Assembly (NCBI GenBank): GCA_021160885.1
Contig: JAGHBR010000353.1
Span: forward strand, 1 to 6,432
Reading direction: 5' to 3'
DNA: 6,432 bases
Source: Caldisericaceae bacterium
GTDB taxonomy: Bacteria > Calditrichota > Calditrichia > Calditrichales > Calditrichaceae
This document shows, piece by piece, positions 1 through 6,244 of this stretch; positions within the stretch are counted from its first letter, which is position 1, and every line of letters begins with the position of its first letter. The notes below the pieces were generated by a model. That model was not told the DNA's origin, did not search any database, and saw nothing but the letters and a program-made list of their open reading frames with translations. The position numbers and the translations under genes were made by a program.

Positions 1-3000
1 CAAAAAGGGGAACCATTGACGAAAAGGCTGGTATTTTTCGTTATCGCTACAATTTGCATGAAACCGGTTACTCAGGCAGCGCCGAAGAGATTGCGCGTGC
101 CTATTTAAAGGATCATTTTAAAGAATATGGCCTGGATGCTTTAACCAATACCTTGCAAACGGTTCGTGTTCGTCAAACTCCAGGTGGCTACCATGTTTTT
201 TTTGATCAAGTAATAAATAACATTCCTGTTTATGATGGAAGAATGGTTATTACCTTAAATCCGCAAAAAGCGGTTACGTTTGTTGCCAGTAATTACAGAC
301 CGACGATTGGCGTGCGGCAAATTAAAGCTCAAATAAGCGCTGAGCAGGCTATTACCATTGCCAGGGATTATTTGCAGGTTACGGGTAAATTACTGGGCCA
401 GCAAAAAGCAAGTCTGGTCTGGTTCGAAAGCCAGGATCGGGGCCAGGAATTGTGTTGGCGTGTCTCTATTCCTACCGAAAATCCGCTGGGCGATTGGGAA
501 GTGTTGGTTAATGTTGTTGACGGTCGCATTAGCAATGTGAAAAATCTTGAAATGCTTCATGATGGCAAAGGCCTGGTCTTTAATCCAGATCCATTGACCA
601 CCGCAGGTGTTGAATATGGCGGTGATTTTAAGGACAATAACGACGCAGATTCGGATTCGCTTAACAATCAGCGCATGGAAGTTGTTTTACGCGATCTTAC
701 TTATGAAAATGATCTGTACAAACTACAGGGGCCATACGCTGTCCTGAGCGACAGGGAAGGCCCTATTGACAATTTTCCTGAGCTGGCGGATTCATCTGCG
801 TTTCGTTACACACGCCATCAGCAGGAATTTGAGGATGTCATGGTTTACTACCATATTGATCTTTCTACCCGGCATCTTATTTTAGATTTAGGCTACGATG
901 AACCCAAACAGCGCGAATTTGAAGTTGATCCCCACGGTTTAAACGGTGACGATAACTCGCATTACATGAGTTCAGCCAATTACTGCGCCTTTGGTGAAGG
1001 CGGGGTGGATGATGCAGAAGATGCCGATGTCATCTGGCATGAGCATGCCCATTCTTTCCAGACAAACCTGACTGGCGGAATGTCCTACAGCGGAGAAACT
1101 ATGTCGCTGCAGGAAGGTAGTTCCGATTATTGGGCTGCTTCCTATTCACGTATTACCAATAGCTTTAATTGGGGCTACGTATTTAGTTGGGACGGCCATA
1201 ATGAATTTTGGGCCGGACGTCGGTGTGATTTAGATTGGGTGTATCCGGATGACTATGTAAGCGGTCATGACGGCGGGCAGATATGGTCTTCAGCCTTAAT
1301 GGACATCTGGGCCGATCTGGGGCGTTTTATCACAGATCGTTTGTTTATTGAAACGCATTACATCTGGGGCTATGCGCCAGGCTTGCAAGATGCTGCCCAA
1401 GCCTATATTCAGGCTGATCGCAATTTGTACAATGGTGAACATGTTTCCGTTATTGTCGAGCATTTTGCCGCGCACGGTCTGGTTAACAAAGAAGATTACA
1501 TTGCAGATATACAACATACTCCTTTAAAAGATACGGATGATTATTCTAACGATTACCCGGTAATTGCGACCATTACGCCAGGGCCTTCGCCTCTGGATAC
1601 AACCAAACTCTGGGTGATTTGGGGTATCGATACACCAGTCGATACATTGAATATGCACAGTACAGGCAATCCTGATGAATATCAGGCCAATATTCCGGCT
1701 TCGGGTAACAATGTGACCATTGCCTATTACATTGCTGTTGTTGATCAGGATGGACAGGTAACTTACGATCCGGCTCAGGCGCCGGATAGTGTGTTCAGCT
1801 TCCATGTGGGCCCTGACTCATTAAATCCCTCTATTGATCACACGGCCCTGGACGATCAGATGCTGGACAATTGGCCGGCAACAGTTACCGCCACGGTTAC
1901 GGACAATTTTGGCGTTGATACGGTTATTTGTTACTATTCGATTAATAATGATTCTCTTAATAAAAGTTTTCCTCTCCTGAATACCGGCGGCGACGAATAT
2001 TCTGGCGATTTTCCGGAAAGTGTAGTCTTGAATGATTCCGTCTTTTACAAAATTAAAGCAGTAGATATTTCTTCAAATCAGAATGAAAGCCAGAGTCCGG
2101 ATAGTGGTTTTAATGCTTTTAAGATTATTCAAAGCAAAGGTAAAATTCTGGTGATAGACGACGATCCGAGCGCCAAAACCAGTACCACTGATGAAAAAGG
2201 CGGATACGTGCGGGCAAAGGAGGACTATGGAAAGTCAGCCAATACCATCGCATCCTATTTAACAGACCTTGGTTATGATGCTGTTACGGTAAGTGTAACC
2301 GCCGCATTGGATAGCGATTTTACCCATTATGATTTAATCATTTCCTCCAGCGGCGCTAATCAATCACCGGTAGCGGATGATGTCTATCGGACGAAGCTTG
2401 AAAATTGGGTTAGCGATTCTACCCATAAATTATTGATCGAAGGCGGTGAAATAGGTTATGACGCTTTAAAAAGCCCCGGCTATAGTTCTTTTGCCCAGAA
2501 TGTTTTGCACGTTCAAAATTGGCGAACGGATAATGCCGGTTCTTTAAACTTGATTAACCTTTACGCAAATTATCCGCTGGTTACAACGCCCAATGCCTTA
2601 CCGACTACAATAGCTATCAATTACAATGGATACGGAGACCAGGACGCGCAGGATCCTATTGCACCAGCTTTTGTGATTTATGGGACGGATTCTTATGCTG
2701 CTTCAATGGGAATTTTGGTTTATGATCCTGATACGGACAGTACTTCTGCCCAGACGGTTTATTTTGGTTTTAACCTTGATGCACTGGGCGACCAAAGCAT
2801 TGCCAGGCAGTTGTTGGAAAATACCGTGACCTTCTTGTTAGCCGATCGGGCTAAGGGGGTTATTGAGGGCTTTGTCGATTTAACAGATAGCCAGGACGAT
2901 AGCGGAGTAGAAGTTTACTTAAGCGGAGATCAAACCGATACTACCATTACCGATGCTTTGGGTTACTATGTCTTTAACGGTTTAAAAACTGGTACTTTTT

Positions 3001-3419
3001 CGATTTCTGTTTACAAAGAAAATTACGATGCTTCACCAGGTTCTGTTGACAATATTTCCGTTGATCAGGACACGGTTTCCGATGTTAATTTTACGCTAAC
3101 ACCAGTTGCGTCCGGCATTCAGATTAAAAATGGTTTGCCTGAATCTTTTGCCATTGAGCAAAATTATCCAAATCCGTTTAATCCGACGACTACCATTCAA
3201 TACCAGCTTCCTAAAACTGCGAATGTAAAACTAACCATTTATAATACCAGTGGCGCTAAAATTCGTACATTAATTTCTGAAGTTCAGAATGCCGGTTATC
3301 ATTCCGTAACCTGGGATGGCAGTAATAGGCAAGGGCAGAAAGTGGCTTCGGGAATTTACATCTACCATTTTAAAGCAGGAGCATTCCAGAAGGTCAGAAA
3401 GATGATTTTATTGAAATAG
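1..3419 (+). CDS. Secreted M36-like (fungalysin-type) zinc metallopeptidase with T9SS type A sorting domain, 5' partial
   Basis: The reading frame is open from base 3 with no stop before it. The TTG at 54 is therefore not the true start, and the N-terminus and signal peptide lie off the left edge. Residues are numbered here from that TTG. In order I see: an FTP-type propeptide (about 30-85, with the IPVYDGRM stretch); a PepSY-like propeptide (94-165); an Asp-rich loop (D194-D201) that could bind calcium; and a catalytic domain (about 262-480). The catalytic domain has HEHAH at 329-333 fitting HExxH, E354 in LQEGSSDYW as likely third zinc ligand, and H405 followed by GQIWSSALMDIW, a typical M36 feature. 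Next come two Ig/FN3-like beta domains (about 489-588 and 590-690), a Rossmann-like GATase/ThuA-like domain starting ILVIDDD (about 696-930), a carboxypeptidase-regulatory-like beta sandwich (936-1018) and a T9SS sorting domain (1028-1121). From family knowledge the propeptides keep the enzyme inactive until export, and the last domain is cleaved at the surface. The substrate is unknown. Confidence is high for a secreted metallopeptidase and moderate for exact assignment to M36. Confidence 0.9.
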   Translation, partial: KRGTIDEKAGIFRYRYNLHETGYSGSAEEIARAYLKDHFKEYGLDALTNTLQTVRVRQTPGGYHVFFDQVINNIPVYDGRMVITLNPQKAVTFVASNYRPTIGVRQIKAQISAEQAITIARDYLQVTGKLLGQQKASLVWFESQDRGQELCWRVSIPTENPLGDWEVLVNVVDGRISNVKNLEMLHDGKGLVFNPDPLTTAGVEYGGDFKDNNDADSDSLNNQRMEVVLRDLTYENDLYKLQGPYAVLSDREGPIDNFPELADSSAFRYTRHQQEFEDVMVYYHIDLSTRHLILDLGYDEPKQREFEVDPHGLNGDDNSHYMSSANYCAFGEGGVDDAEDADVIWHEHAHSFQTNLTGGMSYSGETMSLQEGSSDYWAASYSRITNSFNWGYVFSWDGHNEFWAGRRCDLDWVYPDDYVSGHDGGQIWSSALMDIWADLGRFITDRLFIETHYIWGYAPGLQDAAQAYIQADRNLYNGEHVSVIVEHFAAHGLVNKEDYIADIQHTPLKDTDDYSNDYPVIATITPGPSPLDTTKLWVIWGIDTPVDTLNMHSTGNPDEYQANIPASGNNVTIAYYIAVVDQDGQVTYDPAQAPDSVFSFHVGPDSLNPSIDHTALDDQMLDNWPATVTATVTDNFGVDTVICYYSINNDSLNKSFPLLNTGGDEYSGDFPESVVLNDSVFYKIKAVDISSNQNESQSPDSGFNAFKIIQSKGKILVIDDDPSAKTSTTDEKGGYVRAKEDYGKSANTIASYLTDLGYDAVTVSVTAALDSDFTHYDLIISSSGANQSPVADDVYRTKLENWVSDSTHKLLIEGGEIGYDALKSPGYSSFAQNVLHVQNWRTDNAGSLNLINLYANYPLVTTPNALPTTIAINYNGYGDQDAQDPIAPAFVIYGTDSYAASMGILVYDPDTDSTSAQTVYFGFNLDALGDQSIARQLLENTVTFLLADRAKGVIEGFVDLTDSQDDSGVEVYLSGDQTDTTITDALGYYVFNGLKTGTFSISVYKENYDASPGSVDNISVDQDTVSDVNFTLTPVASGIQIKNGLPESFAIEQNYPNPFNPTTTIQYQLPKTANVKLTIYNTSGAKIRTLISEVQNAGYHSVTWDGSNRQGQKVASGIYIYHFKAGAFQKVRKMILLK

Positions 3420-3433
3420 CATCATCTATAACT

Positions 3434-3479
3434 GAACAGGCGAAGGATACAGGGATTCCGCGTATCCTTCGCTTAGTTC
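3434..3479 (+). terminator. Hairpin terminator after the metallopeptidase
   Basis: An 11-base perfect inverted repeat (GCGAAGGATAC at 3440-3450 and GTATCCTTCGC at 3462-3472) encloses an 11-base loop. The stem extends outward through A-T, G-T and GAAC/GTTC pairing to 3434 and 3479, with A3475 bulged. It starts 14 bases after the stop codon. The 3' flank is T-rich (TTAGTTCTTATTA) but lacks a clean T run, so termination efficiency is uncertain. It lies between two convergent genes, so it could also stop transcription coming from the LD-carboxypeptidase side, although no T run is seen on that strand. Confidence 0.7.
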
Positions 3480-3595
3480 TTATTAATGATTAAAATTAAT
3501 GCTGATAAAAGGCCTCTTCCTAAATATTTATACTCCGAACTTGATGTATCATTCCTTCAACTACAAATTTTTTATCACGCTAAGGTGTGTAATCT

Positions 3596-4645
3596 TTACT
3601 TAACGGCTGGCTCCAACAAGGTTAAATGCCCTGCATCAGCATCCAGCCGGGCTTTAATGCCCAGAGGCATGGTCGGTTTGTCTTTAATATGGCCCAGTGA
3701 AAAACCTACACAAACAGGAAAGTCAAAATCCTTAAAAACCAAATCAATGATTTCTTCCACACTTAAGGTGCTGTTAAAGCCAGGTTTGTAATCGGCAGGT
3801 TTAACGCCGGGCATTTTGTCGAAAATAACGCCACGGCAGTGGTCAAATTTGCCGGCCATTTTCAGCTGGTGCAACATGCGATCCAGGTCGTACGGCTCTT
3901 CGCTAACTTCTTCCAAAAAAATGATGGTCCCCTCAGTGTTCGGTTCAAAGGGTGTGCCCAGCAGTGATTGAAATAAGGTCAAGTTACCTCCGATTAACCG
4001 ACCTTTGGTGACGCCGCCCCGGTAAGTCCAGATGCGGTTACTGCTTTGCAGATTTTCTTCAAACGGCGCATCTTCAATTTCGATGGGAGCTGTTGTGGAG
4101 CTCAGCACGCGTTTCATGTGACGCGTAGTGTAATCCGTAAAGGTAGAAACGGCCACCGGACCGTGAAAAGTAACAAGACCTGTTTGAACGTGAATGCCCA
4201 GTAAAAGCGAAGTGACGTCGCTGTAGCCTATCAGAATTTTAGGATGCCTGCGGATTAACTGGTAATCTAAATAAGGCAGCAGCTGAGCGCTGCCATAACC
4301 GCCCCGGATGGCCATAATTGCCTTTACCTGGTCATCCGCAAACATATCGTGCAGGTCGGCTACGCGCTGTTCAATGTTGCCTGCCAGGTAGCCCCATTTT
4401 TTGTCCGTATTTTTGCCTATCCTGGTCTGGTAACCTAAATTATGTAGCTTTTCTCTAACTTCGATGACTGTTTGATGATATTCAAACAATGGTGAGGCTG
4501 GCGTAATTAAGCCAATGGTATCGCCCTCATTCAGGGCAGGGGGACGTACAAGAGCATTTACTGATTTTTGCCCGGCAAAGGAATTAAATGGCAAAAGACC
4601 GCCGAGCAGCGCGCTGGTTTTTAAAAATGTTCTACGATTGAGCAT
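3596..4645 (-). CDS. Tat-exported S66-family LD-carboxypeptidase (LdcA/MccF-like)
   Basis: This 349-residue protein belongs to the S66 serine peptidases, which cleave the L,D bond releasing the terminal D-Ala of murein tetrapeptides (LdcA) or detoxify microcin C (MccF). The start is the ATG at 4645, preceded by a good AGGAG. The N-terminus NRRTFLK at 3-9, followed by a hydrophobic stretch and SFA-G around 22-25, looks like a twin-arginine signal with a cleavage site. The mature domain opens at about residue 36 with GDTIGLITPASP. The likely catalytic triad is S119 in IRGGYGSAQLLPYLD, E245 in FLEEVSEEPYDLDRML (E246 is the alternative) and H319 in GHIKDKPTMPLG. The spacings (126 and 74 residues) are nearer, from memory, to MccF than to Pseudomonas LdcA. 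The conserved GYSDVT (140-145) and GGNLT (219-223) are present. All key residues are intact, so it should be active. A role in recycling or trimming periplasmic murein is inferred. It stands alone, convergent with the protease gene and divergent from the PAS gene. Confidence 0.92.
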   Translation of the reverse strand: MLNRRTFLKTSALLGGLLPFNSFAGQKSVNALVRPPALNEGDTIGLITPASPLFEYHQTVIEVREKLHNLGYQTRIGKNTDKKWGYLAGNIEQRVADLHDMFADDQVKAIMAIRGGYGSAQLLPYLDYQLIRRHPKILIGYSDVTSLLLGIHVQTGLVTFHGPVAVSTFTDYTTRHMKRVLSSTTAPIEIEDAPFEENLQSSNRIWTYRGGVTKGRLIGGNLTLFQSLLGTPFEPNTEGTIIFLEEVSEEPYDLDRMLHQLKMAGKFDHCRGVIFDKMPGVKPADYKPGFNSTLSVEEIIDLVFKDFDFPVCVGFSLGHIKDKPTMPLGIKARLDADAGHLTLLEPAVK

Positions 4646-4655
4646 AATTAAATTT

Positions 4656-4660
4656 CTCCT
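4656..4660 (-). promoter_or_regulatory. Ribosome binding site of the LD-carboxypeptidase
   Basis: AGGAG on the minus strand lies 10 bases before the ATG at 4645. It supports this start and hence inclusion of the Tat signal in the protein. Confidence 0.75.
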
Positions 4661-4678
4661 GAGGCAAAATTATTTGCT

Positions 4679-4707
4679 AAAATAAAGAATTTTTCTATTT
4701 TTTTCAA
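4679..4707 (-). promoter_or_regulatory. Candidate sigma70-type promoter for the LD-carboxypeptidase
   Basis: On the minus strand TTGAAA (4707-4702) is separated by exactly 17 bases from TATTTT (4684-4679), about 34 bases upstream of the start codon. Each box matches its consensus at 4 or more positions. The region is very AT-rich, so chance matches are likely, and FCB bacteria often use other promoter forms. Confidence 0.35.
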
Positions 4708-4800
4708 ACGAGCTTTTAAGTAAGCATGGAAGAGAAAAACTAAATGAATGTTGAGTTAAAATTCTGCAGTACTGTGTTTGACGGATTTTTGACCTATTGG

Positions 4801-4810
4801 CTTTGAAAAA
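4801..4810 (+). repeat. Partial copy of the repeat-element terminus
   Basis: CTTTGAAAAA here is identical to bases 4854-4863 inside the left inverted repeat, and both are followed shortly by GGGG (4813-4816 and 4867-4870). It lies 48 bases outside the element. It could be an older fragment of the same repeat, but ten AT-rich bases may match by chance. Confidence 0.25.
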
Positions 4811-4848
4811 GTGGGGCAGAGAAGATAAATCACGAAAATAAGTTAAAT

Positions 4849-4944
4849 GAAACCTTTGAAAAAATCGGGGATTCTTCAAACCTGTCAACTTAGGAATTCC
4901 CGGCTGCGCGGGAATGATATTCTTAATGATTTTTCAAAGGTTTC
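4849..4944. mobile_element. MITE-like element with terminal inverted repeats and flanking duplication
   Basis: The left terminus (GAAACCTTTGAAAAAATC, 4849-4866) and the right terminus (GATTTTTCAAAGGTTTC, 4928-4944) are inverted repeats that differ by a single A/T in the homopolymer run. TTAAAT immediately precedes the left end (4843-4848) and immediately follows the right end (4945-4950), as expected of a 6-base target-site duplication. The 61-base interior has no coding potential but contains a GC-rich palindrome. The right end lies 44 bases before the PAS gene ATG, so the element sits where that gene's promoter or leader should be. A non-autonomous mobile element (MITE) is my preferred reading. 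A structured leader RNA or a long terminator hairpin are alternatives, although neither explains the flanking duplication. Confidence 0.55.
4896..4915. repeat. Internal GC-rich palindrome of the repeat element
   Basis: ATTCCCG (4896-4902) and CGGGAAT (4909-4915) form a 7-base stem with a 6-base loop. The same left arm can instead pair, with one mismatch, with CGGGGATTC at 4866-4874, giving two mutually exclusive hairpins. The core resembles the dispersed ATTCCCG...CGGGAAT palindromes common between genes in many bacteria. Confidence 0.6.
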
Positions 4945-4977
4945 TTAAATATCAAAAAAATTAACAATACAAAATTC

Positions 4978-4982
4978 AGGGA
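4978..4982 (+). promoter_or_regulatory. Ribosome binding site of the PAS protein gene
   Basis: AGGGA ends 6 bases before the ATG at 4989, good Shine-Dalgarno spacing. It supports this start, which keeps both predicted membrane helices in the protein. Confidence 0.6.
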
Positions 4983-4988
4983 TAATAA

Positions 4989-6227
4989 ATGATTAATTTA
5001 GCGCCATACCAACGTACAGCCCTAAAGGTGGTAATGATTGTCATTGTTTTAGGTCTGGTCTGGTTTGTCTTGTTTCACAATCTTTTACCAGATTTATTTT
5101 CTGTTTATCCGCCCTTTTCGCTGATTTACTTTAGCTTTTTACTACTCATTGCCATCTATCTTTATAGAGCGCTTAGTCTGCCACTGGAAAAAGCAGATCA
5201 GATTTCGCGGGCGCTGCAGCATAATGAGAAAAAATATCGTTCTCTGGTTGAAGAGATTAACGAAGGCCTGTTCGTGATTGATCACATGGGACGCATTACC
5301 TACATTAGCCCATCCGTAACCCTTTTGATCGGATTTAAACCTCAGGAGATGATCGGCCGTTTGTTTTTGGAATTTATTGCGCCGGAAGATGAAGAGCTGG
5401 TTTTTAATGCTTTTAAGGAGCGACAGCGCGGCAAGGTGGCTCCCATGCAATACCGGATTTTGACAAAAGAAGGCGCCACGCGTTGGGTGCGCAGTTTGAG
5501 CAAACCATACAAAACCGAATCCGGAGAAATTGGTATTCGTGGCGTTTTGATGGACATTACAGATATGGTTGAAAAAGACCTGGCGTTGATGGAATCGGAA
5601 GCACGTTGGCGAGCTTTAGTACAGCAAGCACCGGATTACATCATTACGACTGATTTAAATGGGAAAATTGAATTTGTTAATCGAAATTTTTTCTCCATTC
5701 CTCAGGAGCATGTGATTGGACAAATGATTTACGATTTGGCGCCAGCAAAGACCATGAAAACCATTAAAGATGCCATCCACCAGGTGGTTAAAAAAGACGC
5801 TTTGCAAAGATTTGAAGTTGCCCTGGAGAATGAAGGTCAGAAACATTGGTATCTGGTTCGAAGCGGCCCTATTAAAAAGAATGAAAAAATAGTCGGTTTG
5901 ACCTTTATTGCAACCGATGTTACACGTAATAAAAATTATGAACAGGAGTTGCAGGAAATTCGTGCCCATTTGCAAGAATTACTAAGTCAACGTACTTTGG
6001 AGTTAAAGTCGGCTAATCAGGAAATTAAAAGCCTGGACAGGCTCATTGCGGACAAGTTGCCAAAATTTGAAAGCTTATTATCTGATTTCATTGCCCGCAT
6101 AGCAACGTGTGCTGCCAAAAACAAAGTAGCAGATTTGCAGGATATTCAAAAGGAGGCTGAAATTCTAAAAACGCAGTTTAAAAAAATCTACAAAGAATTA
6201 ATGAAACACAAAAAAGATTTGAATTGA
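4989..6227 (+). CDS. Membrane-anchored double-PAS sensor protein with degenerate kinase-like C-terminus
   Basis: The 412-residue protein starts with two hydrophobic helices (about 12-33 and 42-62) joined by a short loop. Flanking positive charges put both ends in the cytoplasm. Two PAS domains follow. PAS1 (about 78-193) contains GLFVIDHMGRITYISPS and ends in a PAC motif (GATRWVRSLSKPY to GVLMDITD). PAS2 (about 200-313) contains YIITTDLNGKIEFVN and ends FIATDVT. Residues 315-412 are strongly helical and charged, probably coiled coil. RTLELKSANQEI (335-346) resembles the RTAELE-AN-EL linker that precedes histidine-kinase dimerisation domains. Where the phospho-accepting SHDL box should stand there is ADKL (354-357), with Asp in place of His. 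No HATPase, GGDEF, EAL, HTH or chemotaxis signalling domain follows. PAS domains usually bind small ligands or mediate protein contacts, so this could sense a cytoplasmic signal and act by dimerising with a partner kinase. That output is inference; no partner gene is in view. Confidence 0.88.
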   Translation: MINLAPYQRTALKVVMIVIVLGLVWFVLFHNLLPDLFSVYPPFSLIYFSFLLLIAIYLYRALSLPLEKADQISRALQHNEKKYRSLVEEINEGLFVIDHMGRITYISPSVTLLIGFKPQEMIGRLFLEFIAPEDEELVFNAFKERQRGKVAPMQYRILTKEGATRWVRSLSKPYKTESGEIGIRGVLMDITDMVEKDLALMESEARWRALVQQAPDYIITTDLNGKIEFVNRNFFSIPQEHVIGQMIYDLAPAKTMKTIKDAIHQVVKKDALQRFEVALENEGQKHWYLVRSGPIKKNEKIVGLTFIATDVTRNKNYEQELQEIRAHLQELLSQRTLELKSANQEIKSLDRLIADKLPKFESLLSDFIARIATCAAKNKVADLQDIQKEAEILKTQFKKIYKELMKHKKDLN

Positions 6228-6244
6228 ACCTTTGGAAAAAAATC
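6226..6244 (+). repeat. Diverged copy of the repeat-element terminus overlapping the PAS gene stop
   Basis: GAACCTTTGGAAAAAAATC closely follows the left inverted repeat at 4849-4866 (GAAACCTTTGAAAAAATC), with small changes around AA, G and the A run. It overlaps the last two bases of the stop codon. ATTTTACAAAG at 6251-6261 resembles the right terminus (ATTTTTCAAAG), and TTCTTAAAT at 6271-6279 matches the bases at the element's right junction (4942-4950). The set could be a decayed, internally deleted copy, or low-complexity coincidence. Confidence 0.3.

Larger units (their letters stand above)
4646..4988. other. Intergenic region between divergent genes
   Basis: This 343-base AT-rich stretch separates the LD-carboxypeptidase start from the PAS gene start. 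It must hold the promoters of both. It contains the carboxypeptidase promoter candidate and RBS, a MITE-like inverted-repeat element (4849-4944) with its flanking duplication, and the PAS gene RBS. I see no credible protein gene. A 72-codon minus-strand frame at 4670-4888 has no recognisable features and runs through part of the repeat element. Confidence 0.6.

Noticed and set aside
54..56. TTG as the start codon of the metallopeptidase
   Set aside because: The frame stays open to the left edge, no signal peptide follows the TTG, and the propeptide has clearly already begun, so the true start is outside the window.
358..540. 60-codon plus-strand frame inside the metallopeptidase
   Set aside because: It is an out-of-frame shadow of the PepSY-like propeptide region.
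1296..1805. Two minus-strand frames inside the metallopeptidase (1296-1517 and 1524-1805)
   Set aside because: They lie fully antisense to a continuous, domain-rich coding sequence and show no motifs of their own.
3420..3595. Possible small RNA gene between the convergent genes
   Set aside because: The only strong structure is the hairpin right after the protease stop, which a terminator explains. No promoter-like sequence is evident for a separate transcript.
3486..3791. 101-codon plus-strand frame
   Set aside because: Its second half is antisense to the well-supported LD-carboxypeptidase gene, and its first half covers terminator-adjacent AT-rich DNA. The predicted protein resembles no family and lacks a good RBS.
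4670..4888. 72-codon minus-strand frame in the intergenic region
   Set aside because: It runs into the repeat element and the carboxypeptidase promoter region, and its composition (many Phe, Ser, Lys) reflects AT-rich non-coding DNA. It has no recognisable motif.
5142..5975. Three minus-strand frames inside the PAS gene
   Set aside because: They are antisense shadows of recognisable PAS domains and have no independent support.
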